Shown one piece after another: positions 28,741-37,438 of a stretch of 64,000 bases of DNA (position 1 is its first letter; each line of letters opens with the position of its first letter). Below the pieces are notes generated by a model, which was not told the DNA's origin, did not search any database, and saw only the letters and a list, made by a program, of their open reading frames with translations. This stretch comes from Sphingomonas sp. S1-29 (GTDB lineage Bacteria > Pseudomonadota > Alphaproteobacteria > Sphingomonadales > Sphingomonadaceae). The DNA is taken from NCBI RefSeq assembly GCF_026167545.1, contig NZ_CP110678.1, positions 927,501 through 991,500 of the forward strand. The letters are read 5' to 3'. Both the position numbers and the translations under genes were made by a program.

Positions 28741-31700
28741 TCAGGGCGTGGTGGCCGCCACACGGGCAGCAATGTCGCTCGTCGTCAGCCTTGTAAACGT
28801 CTGGCCCGCCTGATTGAGGAATGTAACGGTTTGATTGAATATCGGCGTACCCGCGGCGGTGAAGGTCCGATAGGTCACCTGGATCGCGCTCGGGCGCCCG
28901 GCGGCAGCGCCGACTAGATTCACCGTCATGCGGACCGTCGCACCGGCGCCGATCCACGCTGCGATCTCGTTCTCCAGCACGCTGAAAACCGGATGGTTCA
29001 GCTTCTCGGCTTGCGGGAACATGTTCAGGCGGTTCTGGTCGCTCAAGAAGCGATGGGCGATGATATGCCCGCCTTGGTCTCCGGCCAACGGCGCAACGGC
29101 CGACTGCGCCGCATCTTCCGCCGGACTCCTCTTCAACAATGTCCCTACATGGCTCAGCGTCGCCTCGGCACTTTCCACTGCGCCGCTCGTGCCGATATGG
29201 AAGGTGGCGGTATTGGCGCCGAACCTGCGCGTGATATCGAGCGTTTCGTTGAGCGCTTTCGCCGAATAGGAGGCAGCCGTCGCCGCGATCGCCAGCGGAT
29301 CGCGCACCAGCCCAACCCCGCGGGCAAAGGCAACATAGCCCGCGACATTGATCGTCCTGACGAGACGGTCGGCGCCCATGTCAGCGACCATCTGCACCAC
29401 CGCGCCGACCTTCACCTTGCGCAACAGCTTGCCGATATCGCGCCTGCTGAGCCCGCGCGCCAATTCGGCCAGATTGTGCGTGCCGATACCCGTCGTCGCG
29501 CTGGACAGCTCGCGAAGTACCGGCATCGTCAGCTCGTCGGCCAGCTCCTTCAGCGTCTTGGCGCCCAGGTCGCGGACCAGCTCGCCGGCCGCGCGCCCGC
29601 TAAGGCCCGTCGCCGCATCGAGCAGCGTACGCATCCCGGCGACGGTGAACTCGTCGGTCATGGCCTTGACCGCAGCCGCATCGAGCACCCCGGTCAGTTC
29701 GCGGAGCGCGGGGACGCCGACCGCGTCCACCAACTGCTTGAACGCCGGTGGCCCGAATTCCTTCGTCAACTCGCCGGCCATTCGCCCGGTGACGCCCGTC
29801 GCGGCATCGAGCAGGATGCGCATTCCGGCGGGCGTAAATTCGGTCGTCATCTCCTTCAGCGCTTTGGTGGTGAGCACGCCGGTCAGTTCGCGGAGCGCGG
29901 GAACGCCGACCGCATCGACCAATTCCTTGAACGCCTTGGCCCCGAATTCCTGGGTTAGCTCCCCGGCCAGTTTCGCCGTGATGCCCGTGGCGACGTCGAG
30001 CAAGGTCTTCAACCCCGGCAGGGTGAATTGCCCTACCAGGTCCTTCAGCCCAGTCGCGCCGACGACCCCGACCAGTTCCTTGACGGTGGCGGCCGTGAGC
30101 GCGTCGATCGCTTCCTTCAGCGTCTTTTCGCCGAGCTCGGCGGCAAGGTCGCGCAGTACCCTCGCGGTAAAAGTATCGACCGCCGCCTTGAGCCCGGCCG
30201 CGCCGAATTCCTTCGCCAGCCTGGCGGTGGCCTCGGCGCCGATTTCGGAAACAAGCTCCTTGAGACCCTTCTCGCCCAGACCCTCGACCAGCTCGCGGAA
30301 GCCCTTGGCGCCCAGTTTCTCGGTCAGCTCCTTGACCGCCTCCGCGCCCAAATCCTTGACCAACCGTTCGACGACTTCCATCCCGCCGCGTTCCGCGAAT
30401 TCCTGGAGCAGTTCGCGGGTAATCTTCTCACCCAGTTCCTTCATCAGCGCCTTGGCACCCTTGCCGAAGGCCTTGGCGATATCGCCCACCAGGGGAATGA
30501 TGCCGAGCAGCGCCAGGCCGATCATCAGCGCGTTCAGCCAGCCATAGCCCTCGCCCATGACGACGGGCTTCCAGAATCCCCATTTGAAGATGTCGCGAAC
30601 GTCACCATAGACCAGCACGCCGGCGACGATATCGGCGATGAAGACAATGGCGCCGGCGCCCCATGCCTCGGGGAAGACCGCCTCGCCCCAGATGAATCCC
30701 CACAGGATGTTGACGATCGTCTTGCCGATCCAGACGATGAAGTCCCCGATGGCGCCGAGGATCGTGCCGATGACGTCGACCAGCCAGTCCCACAGCTTTT
30801 CGTACCAGGACTTGAGCGCCTCGGTGATCGCGTCCTGATAAACTTGCCTCAATCTGTAGACTGCGCCATTGTGGGTAGCGGTCATCTTGAATTCGGTCTG
30901 GTCGATATTCTCGACAGCAGTCATGTAGGCGGCATCGAGCGCGTTGGTGATGGTGAGCGCCGTGTCGCACAGATCGATCCCGACCTGTGCTGAGACAGTA
31001 TCAACCTGCCCCTGCGCCAGCGCCACAGCATCGGCCTGTACCAATGTGACATTCGCCATGAAGGTTTCGGCGGTGGTGGCGAATGCCTCGACCTCCACGG
31101 TGAAGCTACTCGACGCGGTCGTTGCCGATGTCGCCACGCGGCTCTCGAAATCGGCCGCCGCGCCGTCGCTGGCCGAGGTGAAGTCGGCTTGTGCCCCTGT
31201 CGCGCGGCTCGTCCATGCGGCCGTGATCGATCCAAAGATGCGCTCGAGCGCGGGCCGCGCGTCTTCGGGGTCGAAGATACCGCCGCTTTCCGTCTTGAGC
31301 GCACCGATTTCATCGAGCATCGCCTGCTCGATCATGCCGAGTTCGTTGGTGGTGTCGTCGGCGGCGGTCCCGATCGCTATCGTATGCGAATCTAGCGCCG
31401 CCGTGAGGTCCTGCTGGGCGATGAGCCGCGCTTCCTCGACCGAGATATTGAAGCTGGTCACGGCTGCCTCAATCTCGGTTCCGGCATCCGTCACGGCTTG
31501 CGCGAGATCACTGGCGAGCAGCGCGGTCTTGTCCGCCAGATCGGCTTTCAGCTTGTCGCGTTCGGCCTCGAGCGCGGTCGTCGAGCGCTCCCAGACCGCG
31601 GTCAGCTGAACATTATTGGGCGGAACCTCGCTGCGCCAGGTAGCGGCGGCATCGCGCGCGAATGCCTCGATCGCCTTCGCGGTTTCCTCTGCGCCAGTCT

Positions 31701-32766
31701 CAAAACGCGTCACGGCTTCGGCGCAGGCGCCCGAAACGGCCTCCCAGACATCGTCGCCGTCTTCGTGGGTCCGATACGGCGCATAGGCCTCGTCGCGAAG
31801 CTCGCGCGCCTTGTCGATCCGCGCCTGAACCGAGGCACGAACCGCCGCCGCCCGCGCCGCGCCATAAGCGAGGATGTCATTCGCCTTCGCCTCGATCGCT
31901 GCCGCGACATTGTCCGCTTCGAGCACATAAGCAGCCTCGAACACGAGCAGCGCATCGTCGATCATCGCGTCGAATATGGCCGCGCAACTATCATGCTGTT
32001 CGCCCATCTGGCCGAGGCGATCGGTGGTCTCCGTATTGATCGCCGCCATTGTCGAATCGGCGTCGGCGCGGACCTGGGCAATGGCGGTCAGCGCGCTGGC
32101 GTCGATCGCGGCGGCGATCTTCGCGCCGCGGCCAATCGCATCGAGCACCGCTTGCTGCGCCGAGTCTGCGATCCCCTTGCGCAGCGACTGCGCGTTGCTC
32201 TGAACGATCTGCGTAAGGGCCGCGGCATTGTCGGCATAGACGGGTAACGGGCTGCCACTCTTGGGCAGCACCGGCAGCGGCAACAGGCCCGCTATGTCGA
32301 AGCCGCCGGTGGTAGTCGAGGACAGGGCGTCGCCCTGCGCGCCCGCTCCGCGCTCGCCGCCGCCCGCGTCGGCCGGTTCGAATGTAGCCAAGGCAGTGTC
32401 GGCGGCATCCCCCTGCCCCGACCCGGAGTCCTTGGCGCCGGCGGTATCTGCGCCGCTTGCGGCTTTATCGCCTACGGAATCGTTCGCCGGCACCTCGGGA
32501 ACCAGCGCCTCATCGGTCGGATAGCTGACGCCGAGGATCGAGATCGCATCGCCTGCATTGTCCGTGTCGTTCGCGGGGGGCTCGTTCGTCGATGTGAGGC
32601 TCGCTTCCTCACCCGCGCTCCGTGCCACGATTGCGGCGTTGCCGAGCCCTTGTTGCTGCGTTGCCGTATCGCTGGAAATCTCCGAGTCGGGTGTGCAGGT
32701 ATAAGTGATGTCGAGAAGGCCCAGCGGATCGGAGGTCTTTACCGCCGTTTGCGAGCCCCCGCCCAT
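28741..32766 (-). CDS. Giant helical protein with C-terminal DNA/RNA non-specific endonuclease domain: probable injected toxin
   Basis: A 1341-aa protein. The ATG at 32766 lies 1 bp after the AAA+ gene's stop; ATGs at 32799 and 32811 are also possible. Residues ~1-190 are Ser/Ala/Asp-rich and low in complexity. About 200-640 is a long alpha-helical, coiled-coil-like region. About 665-760 is hydrophobic with several Trp-rich membrane-type segments. About 765-1120 consists of Leu/Glu/Gly helical repeats, including ~63-aa units. About 1190-1341 is a nuclease domain with GDQGGHIIAHRF, NRLNMFPQAEKLNHPVF and LENEIAAWI, matching the D-x-GH, N-L-x-P-Q and E-N-E pattern of Endonuclease_NS_2-type polymorphic toxins. 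The next gene encodes a matching immunity-like protein. It is probably a cargo toxin of the contractile particle; the helical body could also act as tape measure. Confidence 0.75.
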   Translation of the reverse strand: MGGGSQTAVKTSDPLGLLDITYTCTPDSEISSDTATQQQGLGNAAIVARSAGEEASLTSTNEPPANDTDNAGDAISILGVSYPTDEALVPEVPANDSVGDKAASGADTAGAKDSGSGQGDAADTALATFEPADAGGGERGAGAQGDALSSTTTGGFDIAGLLPLPVLPKSGSPLPVYADNAAALTQIVQSNAQSLRKGIADSAQQAVLDAIGRGAKIAAAIDASALTAIAQVRADADSTMAAINTETTDRLGQMGEQHDSCAAIFDAMIDDALLVFEAAYVLEADNVAAAIEAKANDILAYGAARAAAVRASVQARIDKARELRDEAYAPYRTHEDGDDVWEAVSGACAEAVTRFETGAEETAKAIEAFARDAAATWRSEVPPNNVQLTAVWERSTTALEAERDKLKADLADKTALLASDLAQAVTDAGTEIEAAVTSFNISVEEARLIAQQDLTAALDSHTIAIGTAADDTTNELGMIEQAMLDEIGALKTESGGIFDPEDARPALERIFGSITAAWTSRATGAQADFTSASDGAAADFESRVATSATTASSSFTVEVEAFATTAETFMANVTLVQADAVALAQGQVDTVSAQVGIDLCDTALTITNALDAAYMTAVENIDQTEFKMTATHNGAVYRLRQVYQDAITEALKSWYEKLWDWLVDVIGTILGAIGDFIVWIGKTIVNILWGFIWGEAVFPEAWGAGAIVFIADIVAGVLVYGDVRDIFKWGFWKPVVMGEGYGWLNALMIGLALLGIIPLVGDIAKAFGKGAKALMKELGEKITRELLQEFAERGGMEVVERLVKDLGAEAVKELTEKLGAKGFRELVEGLGEKGLKELVSEIGAEATARLAKEFGAAGLKAAVDTFTARVLRDLAAELGEKTLKEAIDALTAATVKELVGVVGATGLKDLVGQFTLPGLKTLLDVATGITAKLAGELTQEFGAKAFKELVDAVGVPALRELTGVLTTKALKEMTTEFTPAGMRILLDAATGVTGRMAGELTKEFGPPAFKQLVDAVGVPALRELTGVLDAAAVKAMTDEFTVAGMRTLLDAATGLSGRAAGELVRDLGAKTLKELADELTMPVLRELSSATTGIGTHNLAELARGLSRRDIGKLLRKVKVGAVVQMVADMGADRLVRTINVAGYVAFARGVGLVRDPLAIAATAASYSAKALNETLDITRRFGANTATFHIGTSGAVESAEATLSHVGTLLKRSPAEDAAQSAVAPLAGDQGGHIIAHRFLSDQNRLNMFPQAEKLNHPVFSVLENEIAAWIGAGATVRMTVNLVGAAAGRPSAIQVTYRTFTAAGTPIFNQTVTFLNQAGQTFTRLTTSDIAARVAATTP
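29500..30260. repeat. 189-bp (63-aa) tandem repeats within the toxin gene
   Basis: The sequence around GGTCAGTTCGCGGAGCGCGG at 29692 recurs at 29881, exactly 189 bp on. Weaker copies lie one period to either side (about 29503 and 30070). The repeats encode 63-aa units built from PALRELTGVL, EFT.AGMR.LLDAATG and GELT.EFG segments. The central two copies are the best conserved, a sign of recent duplication or gene conversion. Confidence 0.85.
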
Positions 32767-32767
32767 A

Positions 32768-34897
32768 TCAGCAGCGTGCCCGGGCGACGCTGAGCCCATC
32801 GTATCGGGCACCGCCTGCCATCAGCCTCGCCTCCTTGCGGAACTGTCGCTCGATCGCATCGGCGATATGGTCGGCGCGGATGTGCGGGCTGCCCTCGGCG
32901 GCGGCGAGCAAGGCCGCCATCCGCGCGGCGATGGCGATTGCGCCGCCGGTCAGATCCAGCTCGGCAAACCGCGCGAAATCGAACCCCGGCTCGACCGGCG
33001 CCGCCGCGAAAGCGAGCTGCCACAGCCGCTCCCGCTCGGCGCGCGCCGGACGAGGGAAGTGGAGCGAAACCTGGAAGCGGCGGGTGAACGCCTGATCCAT
33101 CTCGTCACGGAGGTTCGATGCCAGGATGACGAGCCGACCGGAAAAGCCCTCCAGCCGCTGGAGCAGATAGCTGACTTCGAGGTTCGCATAGCGATCGGTG
33201 CCGCTGCGCACCTCGCCACGCTTGCCGAACAGCGCATCGGCCTCATCGAAGAAGAGCGCCGCGTGGCTCTGCTCGGCATGATCAAACACCTCTTCGAGAT
33301 TCTTCTCGGTTTCTCCCACCCATTTCGAGACGACCTGCGATAGATCGACCTTGAGCAATTGCAGCCCCGCGCTCTCGGCAATCGCTTCCGCCGCCAGTGT
33401 CTTGCCGGTACCCGGATCGCCGGTGAACAGCGCCTTGATCGAGCCCTCACTTCCCAGCAGCCGCCCGAACCCCCAGGCACTATCGACCCTTCCGGCATGG
33501 GCCACGAGCGTCGCGATCTCGCTGACCTGGTCGTGCAGCCCGGCGGGCAGGATCAGATCGCGCAAGGTGCGGCGCGGCGCATGGACGCTGATCGATGCGC
33601 CGACGCGCGGCGTCGCCACCAGCCGGCAAGCCTGTTCGAGCGCCTCGCCGAAATCCGGAACGGTTCCGTTGGTGCGGCTGCGCACATCGGCGGTCGCGAT
33701 CCGCAACGCCGCCTTGCGCTCGCTCCAGCCGAACCGGAAGCGCTCCGACAGCGGACCTGCGCGTTCGGGGGCGAGGGACCCGAGCGTTTCCCGCCAGCAA
33801 TCACCGCTGTCTTCGGGGGTCAGCCACATATCGGCATAGGGCCGCGCACCGATCAGCGCGACAGGGCGCCACGGCGTTCGGCCGGTAAGGACGATGCGTT
33901 GTTGCAGAGCCGCGAGCACGCCGATCAGCGTTTCGCCATTCAAACCCGCGCTGATCAGCCGCCGGGTGTCGATCCAGAGCACTGCATTGCACGCAGCCGC
34001 AGCCAGGGCCTCTCGCCGCAGCTTCACCTCCCAATTGGCTTCGCGACCCGCCGCCAGCGACCGATAGACGCCGAAGCCCGCCTGCGCGGCGAGCACGATT
34101 ACCGCATCGTCGTGGCGACCAGGATCGCTGCCCCAAATACCGATTACAGCATCGAATGCATCGAGCAGGCGCCGCGCCTGAGGCGGGGGACACGCGTCCC
34201 CGGCGATTGGCGCCGCGGACATCAAAAGCTGCGGGTCGGCAAGCGGTACCGGCGGGCATGCGGTTCCGCCCAACAACCACTCCACCAACCCTGGAGCAGG
34301 TTGCAAGACAGTGCGCATTTCGCATGCGAGCGGGTCCGCGGTGGCTAGCAGCCCAAGCCGCCGCAACAGTCCCCCCGCGCCCAGCCGCAGCCGCCGCGCG
34401 CCTTCCGAAAGGCCGCCATCGCGAGTCAGGTGGAGAACCAGTTCGACCGACGGCGCGAGCCGAGTGAGGTCGTCGAGCAAATAGCCGTAAAGCCGCTCAT
34501 AGGCGGTATCGATCTGGGGCGCCGCGGCGATCAGCAACGCGGCGACATCGAACGGGTCGAGATCGGCTTCGCACCGCAGGCGTGCGAGCGGTTGGGTGGC
34601 GGAGGCGTCGGCCAGTAAGCGTTCCTCGACGGAGGCCTCTCGTGCATCCAACGCGATTGGCGGCAAGCGGGCATGACCGGTCGCGACCAGCGCCTCGACC
34701 TCGGCAACCAGCAGGTCGGCGTGATGCGGGGATATCCCGTTCGTGCTGGTCAGGTCACCGCGCAGTCGCCGCGCCCGCTCGTGCCGCACCCGCACCGCTG
34801 CTGCAATCGTTCGGTTGAGCGCACGCAACCACAAGTGAAAATGCGTGGTGGCGATTTGCGAACGGCTGGTCGCGGGCGTCGCCACGGCGTCAGCCAC
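32768..34897 (-). CDS. AAA+ ATPase of the contractile injection system (Afp15/Pvc15-like)
   Basis: A ~709-aa protein with a long helical N-terminal region and a C-terminal AAA+ module. Motifs: Walker A FTGDPGTGKT, the pore-loop-like VSKWVGETEKNLEEVF, Walker B ALFFDEADALFGKR, sensor 1 VILASNLRDEMD, Arg finger region FTRRFQVSLHFP. AAA+ proteins of this kind are a defining element of extracellular contractile injection systems and are thought to act in assembly. The GTG at 34897 overlaps the preceding stop as for other genes here; a GTG at 34885 is the alternative. It lies between the tape-measure-family gene and the toxin gene, as in Afp clusters, where the ATPase is near the 3' end. Confidence 0.92.
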   Translation of the reverse strand: MADAVATPATSRSQIATTHFHLWLRALNRTIAAAVRVRHERARRLRGDLTSTNGISPHHADLLVAEVEALVATGHARLPPIALDAREASVEERLLADASATQPLARLRCEADLDPFDVAALLIAAAPQIDTAYERLYGYLLDDLTRLAPSVELVLHLTRDGGLSEGARRLRLGAGGLLRRLGLLATADPLACEMRTVLQPAPGLVEWLLGGTACPPVPLADPQLLMSAAPIAGDACPPPQARRLLDAFDAVIGIWGSDPGRHDDAVIVLAAQAGFGVYRSLAAGREANWEVKLRREALAAAACNAVLWIDTRRLISAGLNGETLIGVLAALQQRIVLTGRTPWRPVALIGARPYADMWLTPEDSGDCWRETLGSLAPERAGPLSERFRFGWSERKAALRIATADVRSRTNGTVPDFGEALEQACRLVATPRVGASISVHAPRRTLRDLILPAGLHDQVSEIATLVAHAGRVDSAWGFGRLLGSEGSIKALFTGDPGTGKTLAAEAIAESAGLQLLKVDLSQVVSKWVGETEKNLEEVFDHAEQSHAALFFDEADALFGKRGEVRSGTDRYANLEVSYLLQRLEGFSGRLVILASNLRDEMDQAFTRRFQVSLHFPRPARAERERLWQLAFAAAPVEPGFDFARFAELDLTGGAIAIAARMAALLAAAEGSPHIRADHIADAIERQFRKEARLMAGGARYDGLSVARARC

Positions 34898-36890
34898 AGC
34901 TGAAGCTGACGATGCGCCCAGGCCACCAGGGCACATCATGGATCGTGTCAAGCAGCCCGGCGTCGCGAAGATTTGTGAAGCGGCTGCCTAGCGGTAGCGA
35001 GACCGTGACCTCTCTGGAGGTGACATCGAGCGTGGCGGAGAGATCTCCGAATCGCTCAACCGCGAGCAAGGGATCGGGATCGACCCAGGCGGCAGGATTT
35101 CGCCCGAACAGGATCCAGGCGATATCCGCGAGTGCAAAGCCCGCCAGCAGCGACGCGGTGCGGTCGAAGTCCTGCGCATCCGCCGTTTGCGCTGTCTCAG
35201 CGAGCACCGGCCGTTCAGCGGTCAGACCGTGCCAAACCTCTATCGCGCGTCGCGCCGCTCGGTCGGTGCCGGCCAGGCGCGGCGCAATGGTCGAGAAGCG
35301 CTGGGGCGCCATGTTGGTCATCCCCCGCCAATTTGGCGCCGCCGCGGCCCGCCAGTGCTCCCCCCGGATCGGTGCGCCAGACGCGGCGGCTGCGAGCCCC
35401 GCAGTCTCGAGCGCAGCCAGCATCATGCTACCAAGCTCGGCGACGTAGAAGACCTCGTCGACGTCACCAAACACGTCGCCAATCCGGGAGCCGTCCAGCC
35501 GGCAAAGCGGATAGAATCCCTCGCTCTCGAAGACGACGAGCTTGCCGCCATCGCCCAGCAGCAGCAGTGGCAGTCCGGCCCGATGCCCGGCGATCAGCGT
35601 TCCAGCGACAACGCCCGCCGCCATTTCGCAAATCACGCCGCAACCCCGCGCGGCCGAATGCAAACCCGCGCCGTCGAGCGGCTCGGACAGACCGGCAAGA
35701 CGGGCGGCGTCACCCAATTGGGCCGCGCTCCAGCCAATCCTGGCGGGCAACCCCTGCGTGCGAAGTGCAACCGCGAAGGCCAGCGCGGCAACGCCGCGGT
35801 GATCCTGCAACGCGGCCATCGCGGTCAAGATGCCGTGCCGCGACAGGGGCTGGAGCGCGAGGAACGGCAGCGCGCTCTCGAGCTGGTAACGGCCCTCGGG
35901 AAGCGGGGTCCATTCGTGCGATCGGCGGGGCCTTGGGGTTGCCGCGGCGCGTTTCAGCGACGCGGCGCGGCGCGGTTTTGCGAGACCAACGACGCGGTTC
36001 GAAGCGGTCTCGCGAGGGTCCTCCATCGACACGTCGATCGGGCTGGCAGCCGAGAGTTTCCGGTCGGGGACGGATGACTCAGGCCTCCCGCGAACCCGGT
36101 GCGCCAATCCTTGCTGGCTGCTGCGGACCACCTGGGTGGCGGCGGCGATGGCTTGGTGCAGCCGGACGGCCGCTTCGCTATTTGCCACCTGATCGGCAGC
36201 ATCCGCGGCAGCAGCGACGAGCGCATGCAGGACCTGTCGCAGGGCTTTGTCGGTCACCCCCGGCGCTCGCGGCAAGGCATCGGGGGATTCCAGACGAGCG
36301 CTATGGTCACCGGCCGCATCAGGCGCGGTGCTTTGCTGCCCGGCAAGCTCGGCCAGAATCGACTCGATCAAGACCGGGAGCGCATCATCCGAGAGCAGCG
36401 TCGACCGATATTCGAGTTGCCGGTCGCGATGCCATCCGAGCAACAGCTCAAGCAGGCTGGCGGGTGTCGCGACCGCGGGCATCGGCTGAGCCGCGCTGAC
36501 GCCCGCTTTGACCTCGCACCCGGCTTCGCCCTCGCCTTCGCCTTCGCCCTCGCCTTCGCCTTCCCGCCCCCCCGAATCGATTTCCGACCGATGTGAGATC
36601 GCCTTGGCGATCGCTTCGTGCACCCGGTCCCGAAGGTGACTTCGGGCAAGCGGCGCGGCTCCAGCAAGGTCGGCGGCGGCGAGCTTCAGGTCCAGCACTA
36701 GCGCATTGGGGATCTCGGCGGGCTCCACACGGGTAAGATATGGCGCGAGCATTTGCTCGAGCATCGAAAGCACCAATGTCTGCACGCGACCGGCAAACGC
36801 ACGCCCAGCCTCCGCACCCGCCCAGCCAAGCCCGCTCTCGGGCGACGCGCGTGCCTCGATGCGACAGTGGCGGATGTGGATGTCGGTCAC
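34890..36890 (-). CDS. CIS tape-measure-family (CIS_TMP-like) protein with extra C-terminal domain
   Basis: A 666-aa protein from GTG 36890, overlapping the previous stop. The N-terminal ~105 residues (RVQTLVLSMLEQMLAPYL, IPNALVLDLKLAAADL, then helix) resemble the module that opens the contractile-injection-system tape-measure family: helix, then IDRLELDLG-like strand, then helix. An acidic EGEGEGEGEGEG tract follows at ~110-125, then Ala-rich helices, a basic Arg/Pro/Ala linker (~300-330), and a globular C-terminal half of unknown fold (~340-666) with several Trp and Gly-Asp turns. It is much shorter than Afp14, and the C-terminal half is not coiled coil. Whether it sets sheath length, or the 1341-aa protein does, cannot be decided from sequence. 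Confidence 0.6.
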   Translation of the reverse strand: MTDIHIRHCRIEARASPESGLGWAGAEAGRAFAGRVQTLVLSMLEQMLAPYLTRVEPAEIPNALVLDLKLAAADLAGAAPLARSHLRDRVHEAIAKAISHRSEIDSGGREGEGEGEGEGEGEAGCEVKAGVSAAQPMPAVATPASLLELLLGWHRDRQLEYRSTLLSDDALPVLIESILAELAGQQSTAPDAAGDHSARLESPDALPRAPGVTDKALRQVLHALVAAAADAADQVANSEAAVRLHQAIAAATQVVRSSQQGLAHRVRGRPESSVPDRKLSAASPIDVSMEDPRETASNRVVGLAKPRRAASLKRAAATPRPRRSHEWTPLPEGRYQLESALPFLALQPLSRHGILTAMAALQDHRGVAALAFAVALRTQGLPARIGWSAAQLGDAARLAGLSEPLDGAGLHSAARGCGVICEMAAGVVAGTLIAGHRAGLPLLLLGDGGKLVVFESEGFYPLCRLDGSRIGDVFGDVDEVFYVAELGSMMLAALETAGLAAAASGAPIRGEHWRAAAAPNWRGMTNMAPQRFSTIAPRLAGTDRAARRAIEVWHGLTAERPVLAETAQTADAQDFDRTASLLAGFALADIAWILFGRNPAAWVDPDPLLAVERFGDLSATLDVTSREVTVSLPLGSRFTNLRDAGLLDTIHDVPWWPGRIVSFSCG
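36524..36563. repeat. Hexanucleotide run encoding poly(Glu-Gly)
   Basis: About seven 6-bp units of the type CTTCGC/CTCGCC (GAAGGC/GAGGGC on the coding strand) encode the EGEGEG tract of the tape-measure-family protein. Such runs are prone to slippage in multiples of 6, which would change linker length but keep the frame. Confidence 0.8.
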
Positions 36891-37438
36891 AGCGAGGCCT
36901 TCTCGAGCCTAACCCTGCGACCGCCCTCGGCAATCAGCAGGTAATAATCCTGTCCGGTTGGCAAATTTGCGGGCGGTTTGTTCGGGAGGATCGTGTGGAC
37001 GAGGGCGACCTGGGTTCCCGTCGCCGGCACATCGCCTTCCTCGGCGCGCCGGAGATCGGGATCGTCCTTGCCCGTGATGACAACCGCCACGGGGATTTGC
37101 CCCACCGCTGCGTTGACGGTCACCGTGGTGGCGGTGAGCACCGACGCCGCGGCTGCGCCCAGCGACGGCAACGCCGCGACGCGGCTACCGTCCACGACGT
37201 ACGAAAGCGGGTGGGCGATCACTACTGGATCGTAGACCAGCGCCTTTACTTCGAGCAGTTCGGCGGGGACCTTGGTCGTCACCGCGGTCGCGGTGCTGCC
37301 GTTGGCGCGCGGCACGAGGACAGGCAGATCGCTGCCTGCGAGCGCCTTCACATCGGGCTGCCCGCCCGCCGGCTGCGCGACAGCAGCAAGGATATGGCCG
37401 GTCTTCTTCAGCGCCAGGACGTACATTTGCAGGCTCAT
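36887..37438 (-). CDS. Injection-system accessory protein of unknown function
   Basis: A 183-aa protein rich in Ala and Val. ATG 37438 overlaps the preceding stop (ATGA), and its own stop overlaps the next start, so it is embedded in the operon. It appears to be beta-strand rich (TAVTTKVPAELLEVKALVYD, SVLTATTVTVNAAVGQIPVAVVITG) and has no signal peptide or membrane segment. I do not recognise the family. Its place after the third accessory paralogue and before the tape-measure-family protein suggests a structural or peripheral part, nothing more. Confidence 0.6.
   Translation of the reverse strand: MSLQMYVLALKKTGHILAAVAQPAGGQPDVKALAGSDLPVLVPRANGSTATAVTTKVPAELLEVKALVYDPVVIAHPLSYVVDGSRVAALPSLGAAAASVLTATTVTVNAAVGQIPVAVVITGKDDPDLRRAEEGDVPATGTQVALVHTILPNKPPANLPTGQDYYLLIAEGGRRVRLEKASL

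Noticed and set aside
36890..36933. Upstream extension of the tape-measure-family gene
   Set aside because: Alternative frames there belong to the end of the preceding 183-aa gene. The GTG at 36890 with GTGA overlap matches the pattern of the operon.
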